Shown here in pieces: positions 45,885 to 59,045 of a stretch of 64,000 bases of DNA (position 1 is its first letter; each line of letters begins with the position of its first letter). The position numbers were made by a program, and so were the translations under genes. Below the pieces are notes generated by a model that did not search any database, was not told the DNA's origin, and saw only the letters and a program-made list of their open reading frames with translations. This stretch comes from Nageia nagi (Eukaryota > Pinophyta), in the NCBI GenBank assembly GCA_050084985.1, contig JBITNC010000002.1, positions 3,100,001 to 3,164,000 of the forward strand, written 5' to 3'.

Positions 45885-47678
45885 TATTATTCATCCACAT
45901 AGAGAAGAATTAATCCCAAACCTTTTATTTCCTTGAGCACATATAAATATGAATTTTTGTGGTACTTAGAGAATCCAATAGCTTCAAAGTACCTTGAAAT
46001 ATTCTCATACCAACCATTAGGTGCTTGCTTAAGTCCATACAAGGACAACATCATAAGATTGATCTTTATACTCAAGTAGATAACTAAAGGTCATCATACT
46101 AAAGTCATATATGAAGGTAAGGACATAAGATGCTCCTCTAAGTGACTTAGATTTAAATGGATCCATCAAATCTGAATGAATCAATCGAAGAAGTTGATTT
46201 TCCCTTGTTGCCTTATCCTTCTCAATTTTTTTCCTTTTCATCTTCTGTAAGATGCAACTTTCACAAAGGCCAATGGTAGGTGAGATTGTTGGCAATCCTC
46301 CACAAGATTTTGATTCTTCACAAGTTGAATATTTTTATGGTTGATGTGGCCTAATCTTTGGTTCTAAAGGTTACCCTTAGAATAAATATTTATAGTTATC
46401 CACATTTTAGTATACTCCTCATCAATTATGTAGAGGTCATTCTTAATAGATTATTTTATCAAGGTGGTCAATCCTTTCCTTATGCTCCAAGAGCTTGAGT
46501 TAAACTCAAAGGAATATCCTTTTCTTACTACTTCAATGATCTATATAATATTCATCATCAACTTAGGCATATAAAACATATTCTCAATCACTTTACCATG
46601 CATCAAAATGCTTCCAACTCATTGACTTCAAGCATTGAGTTGTCACAAATCACTACTGCATCTTCTTTATGATTATGAAAATTTTGAAACTTATCCTTTT
46701 CAAAACATGTGATTAGTGCAACCTGTATCAAATATCCAATCATGTGAAAGTGAACGAGACTTGGAGTAAAGACCATAAACATAAGCACTTTTATTATTAT
46801 TCTTTCCATTAAAATTATTTAGCTTTCCTTTTTCTTTATTATTTTCCTCTTTCTTCTTGAAGCAATGGGTCTCTTTGTGACCATAAATGCCATAAAAGTT
46901 ATAATTACCATCAAATTTATCTTTTCCATTAGAAGTATTTAACTTTCTTTTTCCTTCATGATGTTTTTACACTTTTTCCTACATTACTCTTAGGATGAGC
47001 ATTAGAAGATTTCTTATGATCCTTAAACTTCTTTGTGAAGTGAAGCTTGGTTTCTCTTAAGGCAAGGTTGTGATCTTTTAAAGTATGCACTAACATCTTT
47101 TTGTTGAGGGTTTCTTCATGCTTTAAGAGGAGCCTAAAGAGATTATCCAAGCAGAAGGCTTCCTCTTCATCATCAAGTCTTATCTCAATAACAATCACAA
47201 AATGACTAAACTTGATCAAAAGGCTTTATAGGATGATGAACACCATGAATTCTTCATTAATCTAATTACATTCACAACCCATGAGTTGAATCCTTAGATT
47301 GATAATTTTGGTCAAATAAATTACCACACTCTCATCCTCCCCTTAACAAGTTTGCAAGAGCTTTTAGAGGATGGTGAACCTTATAGATAATTTTAACCCA
47401 AGGTAAATCTCCTTAAGTTGATCTCAAGATTCTTTTGTGAAAGTTGAACTTGAGATCATTAGAAGGAATTCATATGAAATTGCTTGAAAAATTATTAAGG
47501 TTTCCAACTCATTCTTATTATTATAAGTCTCTAAGGCCTTAGGTTTTGTAGGAGCAACTTGATCTTCATTTATTATTTTCCAAAGCTTTTATGCTTAAAG
47601 CTTTGCTTTTATTCTTGGTTCCCAAATACCATAATTAGAATCATTAAGGATGTATTTTGGTGCAAAGGAGTCTCCCAT
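45885..47678 (-). pseudogene. Ty1/copia element with internal deletion
   Basis: Minus strand. gag starts at 47678 (MGDSFAPKYI). The gag body spans 47600-46950, including an 87-codon open piece at 47219-46956, and a knuckle (CYNFYGIYGHKETHC) lies near 46900. Protease WIFDTGCTNHM follows near 46720, then GAG pre-integrase RLGHINHKNIQ near 46340, and the integrase start (CESCILQKMKRKK, LIHSDLMDPFKSKS, FIYDFS) at 46270-46080. The sequence then jumps to RT (LYGLKQAPNGWY at about 46040, LLYVDE near 45890). Hence the rest of integrase and early RT are deleted. Copies of the RT end are cut off in the tandem duplication. Frameshifts are common. Confidence 0.82.
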
Positions 47679-49129
47679 TTTTTATAAAATAAGATCAATT
47701 TTAGATTAAGATATAAGAAGTACATTAAGAGAGTATGAAATCAATATTACACTTTTTAAGAAAATTGCAAATTGTTAATCGAATTGATAATCAACTTTAA
47801 CCATTATAGTCCAAGAATTTAAACAAATTAACCAACCAACATTGTTAAATTATCAATTGTTAACCAAAATTAGCCAATATCGTTGCAAAGGAAACTCATA
47901 TAAATTTGAAAATAAATTGTAAATTGCAGGTTGTAAATTGTAAATTGTAAGTTGTGTTAGTAGCTTTATAATGTAAGTTTCTTTATGTAGAGTTGTAAGT
48001 CATGTTAGTGCACTTAATTTTAATACCGAATAAATTGTAGGTTAGTAAGACCTTATCTACAATTTTAGGTTAGTATTTATTATCAATTGTATTGAACCAT
48101 TAGGAAAGGAGAAGACCGAACAACAAGGGTTAGTAGTTTTTCTTAGAGTTAGTAGTTAGTTACATGACAATGGTCTAAGAAATTTTACAACATGATCTTG
48201 TCATTCAAACATAAGAGTCTTATCATAGAACAAAGATCAATTTGCATAATTATTGCTAAGAAAGAGGAAGATTCATTTAATAATCCATAGCAGACTAATC
48301 ATTTAAAACGCATTGAGCGCACAAGCCTGGGAAGTTATAAAAATGCTTAAGAATCATATTCTTTTTACTCTGAAGCATTACCTTTTTTCATGTATTTATG
48401 TCCTTTCTTTCACCTTAACCTTCCTTCAAATTTATTCTTTCTTCTTTTCAATTGCTTTCATTTTTACAATAGGATTCCTCCATTTCCTATGCTTAGAAGA
48501 CATCACAAAAGATCCTCTTTGTATTTTTGAAGGACAAGGTTAGTTCAAAGAGAAGGAAAAGAAAATCAACAACTTGCTCAAAAAATTAATACCTTGCTAA
48601 AAAGTTAACTTCTCCCCTTAATTTTTGATAAAGAAAGATAATGCCCCTTACTTAGGAGCAAAATATTCCCTTTATTTAATGTCTTAAAAACTCCACTTTT
48701 AAAAAGTTTAAAAAAAAAACTCCTTTTTTAAAAAAATAGAGTTTACAAAAATGTAACTCCTCCTTCCTTTATTTTTTTTTTAAATAGAGTTAGAAAAAAA
48801 TACTCTTCTTAAAAACAAATTGAACTCCAATTAAAAAATTTGAGTTAATAAAACATCCCCTTTCATGAATATATATATATATAATTTAAAAACATATGTG
48901 AAGGAATAATGAAATAAGGAATATGTTATTAATGAATTGCAGTGGCCATGTACTCGATCTATAACGACAACTGCCAGGTCAGAGATCAAGGTTCCTCATT
49001 CACTCATCAATCCCATCCATCTTGGAGCAGACAGGGAAATAGTTTCACCACAAGGGTAAAAGAAAAGAAGCAGTTAATGCAGGAAGCACAATTTCCTCAA
49101 AGCATGCACTAGTTCCTTGGATTTATACA
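47679..49129. other. No gene seen
   Basis: AT-rich. It should hold the leader and LTR of the minus-strand copia element, but I could not find a primer site. GTAAATTGTAAATTG-type words near 47930-47955 are a short local repeat. A 76-codon hydrophobic frame at 48313-48543 is T-rich, has no family match by eye and is probably chance. Confidence 0.35.
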
Positions 49130-49315
49130 TACATCAAGACCTACTAATGGAGATGGAATAGGGGTCCGTGAAGTGTTGGCTGGGAGGTGGGCATCGTCGA
49201 AAAAGGAGAACCAACAGGGGCGATGAGGTGAAGTCATTGGGCAGGGTAGGATGCGGAGGTTCGAGGGGCGAGAGGGAGGAGGTGGGTGGCAGCGCCGCCC
49301 AAGTCCAGCCGCATG
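49130..49315. other. Small GC-rich island
   Basis: About 185 bp are markedly richer in G and C than anything within several kb, with several CpG sites (CATCGTCG, GGCGATGAGG, GCGCCGCCC). It is covered by open frames on both strands. The one at 49405-49109 (minus, 98 codons, Pro-rich) has no recognisable domain. It could be a remnant of a gene 5' end. Confidence 0.4.
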
Positions 49316-49320
49316 ATACC

Positions 49321-50075
49321 AAAAAAATTTTAATGCTTGTAAATTTATTTGTCCATCAGCCACATGACATAAATGAGTTTTTTTATTAAAAAAAAAATGT
49401 TTCAAGCAATGATTAAATATTTATTTTTAACTGACATTGTTCTCCTAAAAAAATCTTTTTCAACAACTATTTGGTGGATGTCCATACCTTCTTCTATGGC
49501 TTCCATTAAAAAATGTAAATGCCCCTTTTACAATAGTATTTGTAAAAAACTAATGTCCATTTATAGCTTTCATAAAAATTATTTTTCCTTCCCCTCTAAA
49601 ACAAAAATGATTTATATATATATATATAACAATTTTGTAACAAAGTTGTAAAATTACAAATTTCTCAGTATTTCTACATAAAAGATTTTAGTGTAAAAAA
49701 ATTTTAATGCTTGTAAATTTATTTGTCCCATCAGCCACATGACATAAATGAGTTTTTTTATTAAAAAAAAAATGTTTCAAGCAATGATTAAATATTTATT
49801 TTTAACTGACATTGTTCTCCTAAAAAAATCTTTTTCAACAACTATTTGGTGGATGTCTATACCTTCTTCTATGGCTTCCATTAAAAAATGTAAATGCCCC
49901 TTTTACAATAGTATTTGTAAAAAACTAATGTCCATTTATAGCTTTCATAAAAATTATTTTTCCTTCCCCTCTAAAACAAAAATGATTTATATATATATAT
50001 ATAACAATTTTGTAACAAAGTTGTAAAATTACAAATTTCTCAGTATTTCTACATAAAAGATTTTAGTGTAAAAAA
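49321..50075 (+). repeat. 375-bp tandem duplication, nearly identical copies
   Basis: Unit 49321-49694 is repeated at 49695-50069. By eye the copies differ by one base substitution (GTCCATACC against GTCTATACC) and one inserted C. Both the junction and the outer end share AAAAAAATTT, suggesting slippage or unequal exchange at that word. A (TA)8-like stretch is in each unit. The identical 92-codon frames are incidental. Confidence 0.97.
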
Positions 50076-50329
50076 ATTTGCAAGTTTATACTACCACAAA
50101 CTTCATGATAAGTGTTCAGAGTAAATGCTCACAACAATATATTATTGCTCAATGTTAAGCAATATTGACTAAAAATAATTGCAACTAACATAAAAGATTA
50201 GTATGTAAAAGAAATTATAACAATAATATATTGTTATATTAAGCAATTTTTTTCAAAAAAAATTACAATTAACACACAAAAAAAATGTTAGTATCATAAA
50301 GTAAAAAAGATAGGAGGTTATACCTTTAG

Positions 50330-50930
50330 ATGGTTTTACCTCACAAATGAATTAGGAAGAACCTTCAAGTAGGCTATGGTCCTAATTGAAAGGAGACTAA
50401 GTCTACTACATCCAAGATCATCGTGGAGTAATCTTCTTCCTCTAAACTACAACTCAAGAATAATCTCAATAACACAATCTTATACACACAAAAGTGACAT
50501 AAGATATATAGTGGTTCCTCTCAATAAGAGAGTACTCCACTCTAATATAGATCTTATTACTTCTCAAGAGCATACTCTTATAATGCAATACTAGAACTCT
50601 TTCCTCCTATCCTTCTACATATTAAGAGCATTATAATGCTCTCTATAAGAGTGAAGAATGCTTGAGGGGAGCCCTCAATTTATAGGAAAAAATCTCACTT
50701 TGGCTCACCCTTTTATCTAACAAGAACACCAAAGATCAAAGAATAAACATATCCTCAAGTGGGATGAGTGTAGGCCAACTTTCAATATTTAATTCACTAA
50801 ATACTTAAAAGGTATTTAAGAATACTTTTAAGTATCAAATGGATTAAATAGATATTTACATAAAGAGAAGAGATATTATTCTTTAGATACTACCTAAAGA
50901 AAAATTAATACAATAATGCATTATTTGTTC
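50330..50930 (-). mobile_element. LTR-like region on the minus strand
   Basis: Read on the minus strand, CCTATAAATTGAGGG (about 50688-50674) looks like a TATA region. It is followed by a leader with TGTGTATAAGATTGTGTTATTGAG (about 50497-50474), a pattern usual in copia LTR R/U5. Ends and partner were not found. Confidence 0.3.
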
Positions 50931-51144
50931 TAACAATTTGGATATTAGATACATTAGGTATCTACATTAGATATATAAATAATAAATACATTAGTATTCA
51001 CACTAATGTATAATAATAAATTTAAGGTTTCATATGGTGGTTATTCAAATCCATTATTTGTATGGGAATGTAACTCTTGATACTCAATGTATTTATTCAT
51101 ACTCTCATTAATACAATATTAACTCTCTTGAATCATTTCTAATA

Positions 51145-51156
51145 TGGTATCAGAGC
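51145..51156 (+). promoter_or_regulatory. Orphan copia primer binding site
   Basis: Exact TGGTATCAGAGC, complementary to initiator-Met tRNA. The AT-rich sequence ending near 51143 (TACTCTCATTAATACAATATTAACTCTC) would be LTR U5. No gag follows, so the element is truncated or interrupted. Confidence 0.6.
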
Positions 51157-52164
51157 TTGCCTTGTGATATTTTTTCCTTCTTGCCAAAAGTTTGAGAAAA
51201 AATGTGCTTTCCTTGGGAAGATTTTTTCTTTGTTACATATAATCTACCTTATGAAGTTATGGTTTCTATCCATGACCAAGGGATGATTATTGTTAAGCAT
51301 ATAAGCTTGTAGATCACAACCAACCATTCTAGTATGAAAGAGACTAAGAATGAGAGAAAAAATTAATGAAAAGAGCTTGGTGAATAGTGTGTACTTCTGT
51401 TTGTAAAATATCCCATGCATGTCCTATGTAACTTGTTTTCAATGAAACTTTATTTACAGCCCACTCCTTGTCTACAACAACCCAACGCCCATACATAAAT
51501 GGAGATGAAAACATGTTGAATAGCATAAAGAATAGTTTGTACTTGTATTTGGAGAAAGAAAATTGCACATCATAATGCAATTATCAGGGTCTCAGTTTCA
51601 CACATGCAGTCATCTACCACCACCCAATATGAAGAATTATAAATGCAACCCTTACATCCTCCACATCACCTCCTCTCTCTCATCGATAGTCCATGCATCT
51701 CTCCTTGTCTCTTGCATGCAAATTCCAATCCATTACCCTATGTTTGTAGTATGTGATATTGTATGTCTTATGCCCATAACTATTGAAGGATTTGTTTACC
51801 TCCTAATGTCTCATTGATTATGTTTCTCCCTCATCAATAACCATATTCATTAATATTTAATTTAATATTTGTGTTGACCAAAAATAATGCATAAGTGATA
51901 AAATAAGGCACTATTTGTCTACAATATAATATTGAGGTAATAATTAGAAATATGGCATCAAACAAACATGATATTCAATGTACCTTCATTGCATTTGCAT
52001 CAACATAAAATAATAAAGATCATACATCAATAATCATAGTGCACCATAAGAAACGCACACTGACAACGACTTAGAAGTACATCACTAGCTACGAGAAAGA
52101 AGCAGATCTACAAATACAAGTAAAGATGTGTGAAAGTAAGATGAAAGGTTTAATAGATCTACGT
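51157..52164. other. No gene seen; promoter-like patch
   Basis: Around 51635-51700 an ATTATAAATGCAACCC TATA-like box is followed by a C/T-rich leader-like stretch and RY words (CATGCA), as in some plant promoters. No convincing coding region follows. Short frames here show no family resemblance. Confidence 0.3.
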
Positions 52165-52617
<453 letters not shown>

Positions 52618-53311
52618 AGAAACATATTGATCCTCTTTGATTCTTGGAATCATTACACATTACATTATTTGTGGTGTATTTCTTGATATTTGAAATCTTT
52701 TACATTGTAACATGTTCCATTATATTTATTACATTTCCTTAGGGTATATTTTAACCCTCTTTACAATAAATATTCTTTAATGCTATAAAATGAATTATTT
52801 AATAAATAATAATTCATTTTTAATCATCTACAATTTGCTTACCATCATCAAGTAAAAATTACCTGACCTTTAAAACTTGAAGTTGTAACATATTATATGA
52901 ACTTCTTACCCGACCAATTATTTGAGAATCAAACATTACATTCTTGAATTTCCTAAAAAGCTAGTACACATATTCTTTGTATGAAAGAATTCAAGCCAAA
53001 TAAAAAAAACATATAGAGAACTTAATAATATTTTACCAACATATATTAAAATATTTGGAGGAGATAAAATGTTCTAGCTACATTACAATATTTATTATCT
53101 TCCCATAAAAATAAAGCCTTTGAGTTGAAGTTCTCAAATTTGACAAATAAAACCAACTCAAGTGGTTATTTGGTCAAGTAAGAGCCCTTTGGTCCATTAG
53201 CAACACATCAAAGTTATCATAAAGTGGTCATAAGTTCAAATCTCTATTAAAATTTATTTTTGATATATGTAAATTTAAACAATAATCATATGTTTCAATT
53301 TTAAAGGTATT
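52618..53311. other. AT-rich DNA, possible tRNA-derived SINE piece
   Basis: At about 53163-53252 the sequence TGGTCAAGTAAG and, about 65 bp later, AGTTCAAATCTCT resemble pol III A and B boxes of tRNA-derived SINEs. The spacing is plausible, but there is no poly-A tail or target duplication I can define. Otherwise nothing recognisable. Confidence 0.3.
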
Positions 53312-53957
53312 TGTTAACACCTAAAAAGGAATTTTAATTTAATTAAAATACCCTTTTAGGTATTCTAAATTATTTATTTATTTTATCAAACAAATGCTCT
53401 TATCATTATGCAATCTCATATAGCTTTTATGTCTTATGATAACATATTAGATCGACATCACAATAAGCCTAAGGAGGAGCTTTGCATAAGCAATTATGGC
53501 ATGATCATAAATCCTTGATAGGTTCTTAATGCCACCTATCATATATGGATTTTGTTATACTTTGAGCTCTGCATTGCTACGATCTTTTCCATCCATTCGC
53601 ATGCAATAGCATGAGCATCGAAGGTGGGATGACAATATCAAGTGAAAGGGTGAGGCAATTTGAAAAGATAATCAGGTGGCACCATTGGGATCCTAACATT
53701 GGCACTGGGTTGAGGTTGGATTTATGGCTCCATTCTTTGAAGAAGCTCATCATTCATCCTCTTTTGATCAAATATTACCTTCATTCATTATGAAAGGTAA
53801 AGTACATGTTTGTATCTTTCATAAATCCAATTTGATAGGTCAAAGTCAATTAGGTCATTATCATCTTTCATGTCATCATTTACTATTATTTCATAATTAA
53901 TTGGTTAAATTGAATATGTTGTAAATAATCCTAATTATTATTATTTCAGTTATAACA
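53312..53957 (+). repeat. 5' LTR of the Tat-like element
   Basis: About 646 bp from TGTTAACACC to TTATAACA. It is shorter than the 3' LTR by about 61 bp because it lacks two segments of about 35 and 27 bp that the 3' LTR has near 61408 and 61487. Confidence 0.88.
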
Positions 53958-54066
53958 ATCAATGAACGTGAATTCTTTTTGACACATCACTTTATCTTTC
54001 ACTAGTTACACCAAAAACCTTAGGGTTTTTGGATAAGACTAATCTTGCATTTCAAGTATTTTATAA

Positions 54067-55000
54067 ATGGAACTTGCTGAGTTTCTTGCCATGGTGAATA
54101 GCTTTGATGAGGCAAAAAAAGCTAATTTGAAAAGATGCTTTATGGAAATGAGGATAAAAGTGAAGGCTCTAATATTGTGGGAAATAGTCATTCTATTGTT
54201 TCCACTCCTCTCATTTTTAGGGATTCAAATCCACTATGTGATGAAATCTACAATACTAGGGTATCAAATCTATAGGTGGAGCCTATCTTCGATTCATATA
54301 ATGGTGAGGGAGATCTTATAGCTCATATGAAGGCTTTCAAAATGAATTTTGAATTGAAATTCAAAATGAATGATAATTTGATAGAAAAATACTTCCCTAC
54401 TATATTCCAAGATGATGAACTCAATTAGTACTTCTCTTTACCTACCCACTAAGTCAATTAATTGTTATGCACAACTTATCTCATAATTCAATATCCATTT
54501 CAAATATCATGATCCTAGATAAATGATAGTTTTAGATTTAGTTAGTGCTATCCAATGTCCAAATGAAAGATTTGATAAGTTTGCATAAAGATTTCAAAAG
54601 ATATGGAGCATGATTCATGATCCATTATTTGAGTCCCATGTCACATCCATGTTTGTTCACAACATCCACCCTAAATTGAAATTCATCACTTTGGATTACA
54701 TGATACTACCATTTACAAAAATTATGCATAGGCTTACCCAAAAGGACAAGTGCTTAGTTGATATGGATGATTTAAAGTATGGGATCCTCTTAAGGAGACA
54801 AAGGGGGGAAGATATTAGAAAAAGTATGAAAAGAGGTTCATGCCATAGAACAATCCCTATCCAAAGAGTAACAAAAGAATGAAGAAAAATAAATTTTTAA
54901 TAAGAACACTAGGTTACCTTTAGATTTTACCATTATGTTCAAGGATTTTCTCTAAAAGGAATTGCTCAAACCTAATCCAAAATAAGAACTTGATCCCCAT
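54067..55000 (+). pseudogene. gypsy gag (decayed)
   Basis: Broken gag similarity: MELAEFLAMVNSFDEAKKANLKR at 54067, then in other frames YNGEGDLI-like at 54298 (ancestral motif Y-D/N-G-x-G/D-D) and DNLIEKYFPTIFQDDEL. The retrotransposon gag core follows at 54600-54880 (FESHVTSMFVHNIHPKLKFIT). At least three frame changes and several stops are present. Confidence 0.7.
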
Positions 55001-55569
55001 GATGATAAATCTAGTTGGTACAATGAGGTAGAATTTTATGAATATCATAAGGTTAAATGTCAAAAAATGAATGCTTGTATGATCCTAAGAGAATAATTAC
55101 AAAAATTGTTAGATGATGGAAAGTTATAGTATGAGGCCCATGTAGTTTATTTAGAATAAGTTGAACCACTTACGATGAATATCATATTCAATTAGGAATT
55201 ATGTGATGCTGCTAGAAGAGGATGGCATAAAGGGAATGTCAATCTAGCCATGACTGAAAGAACAGAAGTCCTTTGAAATTATGGTAGAAATAACTCCTTA
55301 AGCAATTAAATATAACTCATGCCAAGATAAGTATTTTTAAACTTTTGCAATTTTTAGTTGATCATAGAAATGCTCTATTTGATGCACTTAAAAAGAATGA
55401 AGTTGATGCACATATTCTTATTGTTAAATTTTAGAAATTAGTAACTAATCTTAATACAGATCTAGTTTGTAACATGCTTTGCTTTCAAGATAGTGAATTT
55501 CCTAGTGAAGATGTTATAGAAAAGAATCTAGGATTGTATATCTGTGTTAATGTTGATGAAGTTCCTATT

Positions 55570-55890
55570 AAAAATCTTTGATTGATACTAGTTATAATGT
55601 ATATGTTTATTTAGTTGAATTATTGCAAAAATATTCTCCTTTGATTTATGCAAAAATGAAGAGAACTATGATTAGCATAAAAGGGTTTGATAATACTAAA
55701 AAGGAATGCATTAGATACGTAACTATGTCTATTGCAGTAGGAGGTATAATTGTTCATCAAAAAGTTTATATTTTTCAAGTTAAATTACCATATAACTTGT
55801 TGCTTGATAGATCATGGATCCATAAGCTTAGGGTTGTTACTTCCACATTACAAAAATCAATTAAATTTATGCACAAAGGTAAGTAGGTCA
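55570..55890 (+). pseudogene. gypsy aspartic protease (decayed)
   Basis: A 102-codon open segment with LIDTSYNVYV in place of the DTG active-site loop, ISIKGFDNTKKECI, then IAVGGIIVHQKVYIFQVKLPYNLLLDRSWIH, the usual flap and C-terminal parts. Loss of the active-site Gly would inactivate it. Confidence 0.75.
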
Positions 55891-56999
55891 CTATTCATGC
55901 AGAAGATAACTCTATAGATGTATATCAAGTAGTTGAGAGATTTTGGATCCCCCACAATTTGGTTGAAAGTGAGGAGGATACATCAACACCTATCAATGAC
56001 ATCAATTCGTAAGAGGTAAGTTTGGGTATATACAAAATCCTAAAGATTAACATCTAGAAAAACTTTAGAGAGCTTGGACAACCCAAGTCTATTCCTAGAA
56101 CCTAGCATTGCCACCCATATGAAGAAAAAATTAAGCATCCTCTCTCCATTGCTGAGAAGGATAAAGATGTTTTTGAAGATTTCAATATGTTGTATCAGGA
56201 ACACAAGGAAAAAATTGCATCAAAAAATTAAGATACTACCTTTGTCTCGTAAATTTTGTTAGGCCAGGTAAGTATGCATTTCAATAGTATTGATTTTGCT
56301 TTCACTAACCAATACATGCATACATGTTAATATGGTGGAAAAGAATTAAGTAAAAATAAGCAAGTTATCATAGATCTAATACCAAATGAAGGATAATTGG
56401 CATTGGAATTGATGAGTCCACACCTAGCACACCATCATTAGCTCCAACCATTCAGTATGTTGATAGCAATGATCAGGATAGCACCAGAGACATCTTTGAT
56501 AAGTGGTTGCATTATTGTATGATGTAGGTTCCTATGGACGAATTACAAGCTTACTATGCATATCTATTCTTACCACATATTACTTTGGTTCGAGTGTACA
56601 TATTCCAAAATTATGATGTTATTATTGAGAAATTAGAGGCACGATGTGAGTTCCCCAAATCCATTGAAAAGAGACTCGCATTTTGGTTCATGCGACATCA
56701 GACCTATTTCGATAAGGAGTTTTGTACATATGATGCAAATATTATATTTTAATTTATTTCTCATTTTTTTTCTTTCATTCATTTTTTATTGATTCAATCC
56801 TAGGTTTAGGTAGTTGAACTTTAAATCATCAATCTTCCTCTTCCTTAATGGATTGATATCATTAGGATCTTAGTGTCATAACTCTATTTTTTATGAATCT
56901 TATGACTAATTTTAGATGTAGGATTGGAAGGATTTCCTATGCTTTCCCAATTCAATGATGAAATATCATATCTTAGTGAAGAAATAGTAGAAGTAAACA

Positions 57000-58400
57000 C
57001 TGGTACCCAAGAGGACCCAAAGTTCATCAAAATAGGAGCTTGGTTAATCTTGGAAGAAAGGGAAAGGTACCGCCAATTGTTACAAGAATTTTTTGATATA
57101 TTTGCTTGGTATTATTCTAATATGTCTTTTCTTTATCCTAATTTTATCATTCATAACCTAGTTTTCAATGAAAATGTTAAACTCGTCAACAAAACAGAAA
57201 AATGCATCTGGAGCTTTGCAAAAAAATAATCAAAGACCATTTATGTTTTAGTATTCTAATAATTATTCTCATGGACTTTAACATTGTTTTATTACTAATC
57301 CTATGGTGAAATATGATTTTGTATAGATTTTAGGGTATCACAAGCATATCCAAAAGATACTTCCTTTTCTATATTGATATGTTGTAGATTCAATAGCAGT
57401 ATAAAATTGTTTCTTTCATGGATGATTTTTTTAGTACAATAAATAAAGGATCATTAAAAATTGTTTACTTCTGGGATATTTTGTTGAGGTCATAAGCTTA
57501 GTCTAAAAATGCATTATAAGTGAAGGCAACTTATCAAAGAGCAATGGTGAGTATGTTCTATGATATGATCCATGAAAGTGTTGAGGTGAATGTTGATGAT
57601 ATCTTAGCAAAATCTACATCCAAAGATGATCACATTTTATATTTGAGAAACATATTCCAAATAATAAGAGATTACAAGTTGAAATTGAAGCCTTAAAAGT
57701 ATGCATTTACAGTCTTATTAGGTAAATTGCTTGGTTTTATTATTTCCAGAAGAGGTATTGAGGTGAATCCTAAAGAATTTTTAGCCATTGTTAAATTTCC
57801 ATCTCCTAAGAATTTAAAATATTTTAGAAGCCTTCAAGATAAGGTTCAAGTTGTTAGAACGTTCATTGCTCAATTAGTAGATATGACTTCTCCCTTTTCT
57901 CATTTGCTAAAAAAAGGTGAGAAAATAGTTTGGGATGACAAGTATTAAAAGGCTTTGGATAAGATAAAAAGGTACCTTAATAATGCTCCAATTTTATCCC
58001 CTTATGATTTAGATAATATTTTGTTACTTTATATCTCAACAACATTAAGTGTACTAGGGAAAATGTTAGCTTAAAAAGATGATAACGATAAGGAAAGAGC
58101 AATTTATTATATCAGAAAAACTTTACTTGATTATGAGACAAGGTACACACTAATAGAAAATATGTGTTTTGCAATTATCTTCTCAATTGAAAATTTAATA
58201 CATTACATGCTTGGAAATAAAATATATAACATAGCTCAAGCTAATCCTCTCAAATATCTCATGTCCAAATCCTACCTATTCGAAAGAGCTACAAAATGGG
58301 TAATATTACTTCAAGAGTTTGATTTGCTCTCTATCACCTAGAAATAAATTAAGGGACATGTTATACCAAATTTCATTACAAATCACCCAAGAAAAGAATT
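57000..58400 (+). pseudogene. gypsy reverse transcriptase and RNase H (decayed)
   Basis: RT N-terminal piece at 57060-57229 (RQLLQEFFDIFAWYYSNM). The palm lies at 57540-57620 with NVDDILAKS in place of YVDD. LLGFIISRRGIEVNPKE follows at 57715-57775. Connection and RNase H lie at 57890-58330 (PFSHLLKKGEKIVWDDKY, NNAPILSPYDLDNILLLYIS, ERAIYYI, ENLIHYMLG, LLQEFDL). The stretch from 57230 to 57540 is badly scrambled. Confidence 0.82.
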
Positions 58401-58429
58401 AGCAAATACTTAGGAGGAGTTCCCAAATG

Positions 58430-58990
58430 AAGTGGATGATCAAATAGTTCATGACCCTAGTATCATTACTACACTCCAGGGTTGTCATTTCATTACAGAG
58501 CCTAATTATCCTCAATATATTGTTGGTTTTATGGAACATGATGAATGGACCCTATTCTTTGATAGTTCTAAATGCATTCACGGAGCAGGGCTAGGAATTA
58601 TCTTAATCAATACTCATAGTGATGTTATCCATATGTCTTAACATTTAAGTTTTGATTGCACTAACAACATGGCATAATATGAAGCTCTTATTTTAGGTAT
58701 AAAGGATGCAATACCCCTGAAGGTTAAAAGGGTAAAAATATTGGTGATTTTCAACTAATTGTGAAATAAGTTTCTAACATCTATAATACAAAGTACATTA
58801 AGTTGCAATCATACAAAAAAATGGTCACAAGTCTCCTCATATACTTCAATGAGTATGAAATTGACAACATTCTAAGAGACAACAATAGGTATGCTAATGT
58901 TATGGCTAGTGTTGCTTCCCTTTATCCTATTAGCATAAAAGATGAAAAAATTATTCTTACAATAAAAAATATAGGTAAGCCATATCATGA
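58430..58990 (+). pseudogene. Second (archaeal-type) RNase H of the Tat-like element
   Basis: WTLFFDSSKCIHGAGLGIILI at 58548-58610 (the Gly after FFD is changed to Ser). A FDCTNNMAxYEAL block near 58650-58690 follows with a stop in it, then YNTKYIKLQSYKKMV and DNILRDNNRYANVMASVASLYP at 58780-58925. A second RNase H between RT-RNase H and integrase is a hallmark of Tat/Ogre elements. Confidence 0.78.
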
Positions 58991-59045
58991 GCATGTTGTT
59001 TAAGATTTTGTTGAAGATCAATGTTCTACAACTACTAGTATTAAT

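Larger units (their letters stand above)
43561..46044 (+). repeat. 2.5-kb tandem duplication, unit 2
   Basis: Second copy of 41063-43541. It includes the gypsy RT piece at 43713-43917 (its 82-codon frame is better preserved than in unit 1), the CACTA terminus at 44278 and the PPR pieces at 45107-45455. Unit 2 has extra GAGAGA repeats near 44735. Since unit 2 runs without a break into copia sequence on the right, and unit 1 is cut at that point, the event was a tandem duplication after the copia was in place. Confidence 0.93.

Noticed and set aside
48313-48543. Hydrophobic 76-codon frame that could be a small membrane protein
   Set aside because: T-rich composition forces Phe and Leu codons. 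No family, promoter or neighbouring exon supports it.
49373-50026. Two identical 92-codon frames
   Set aside because: They are part of the 375-bp duplication, have AT-rich low-complexity composition and no domain.
53163-53252. tRNA gene
   Set aside because: A- and B-box-like words are present, but no cloverleaf can be folded. At most it is a tRNA-derived SINE remnant.
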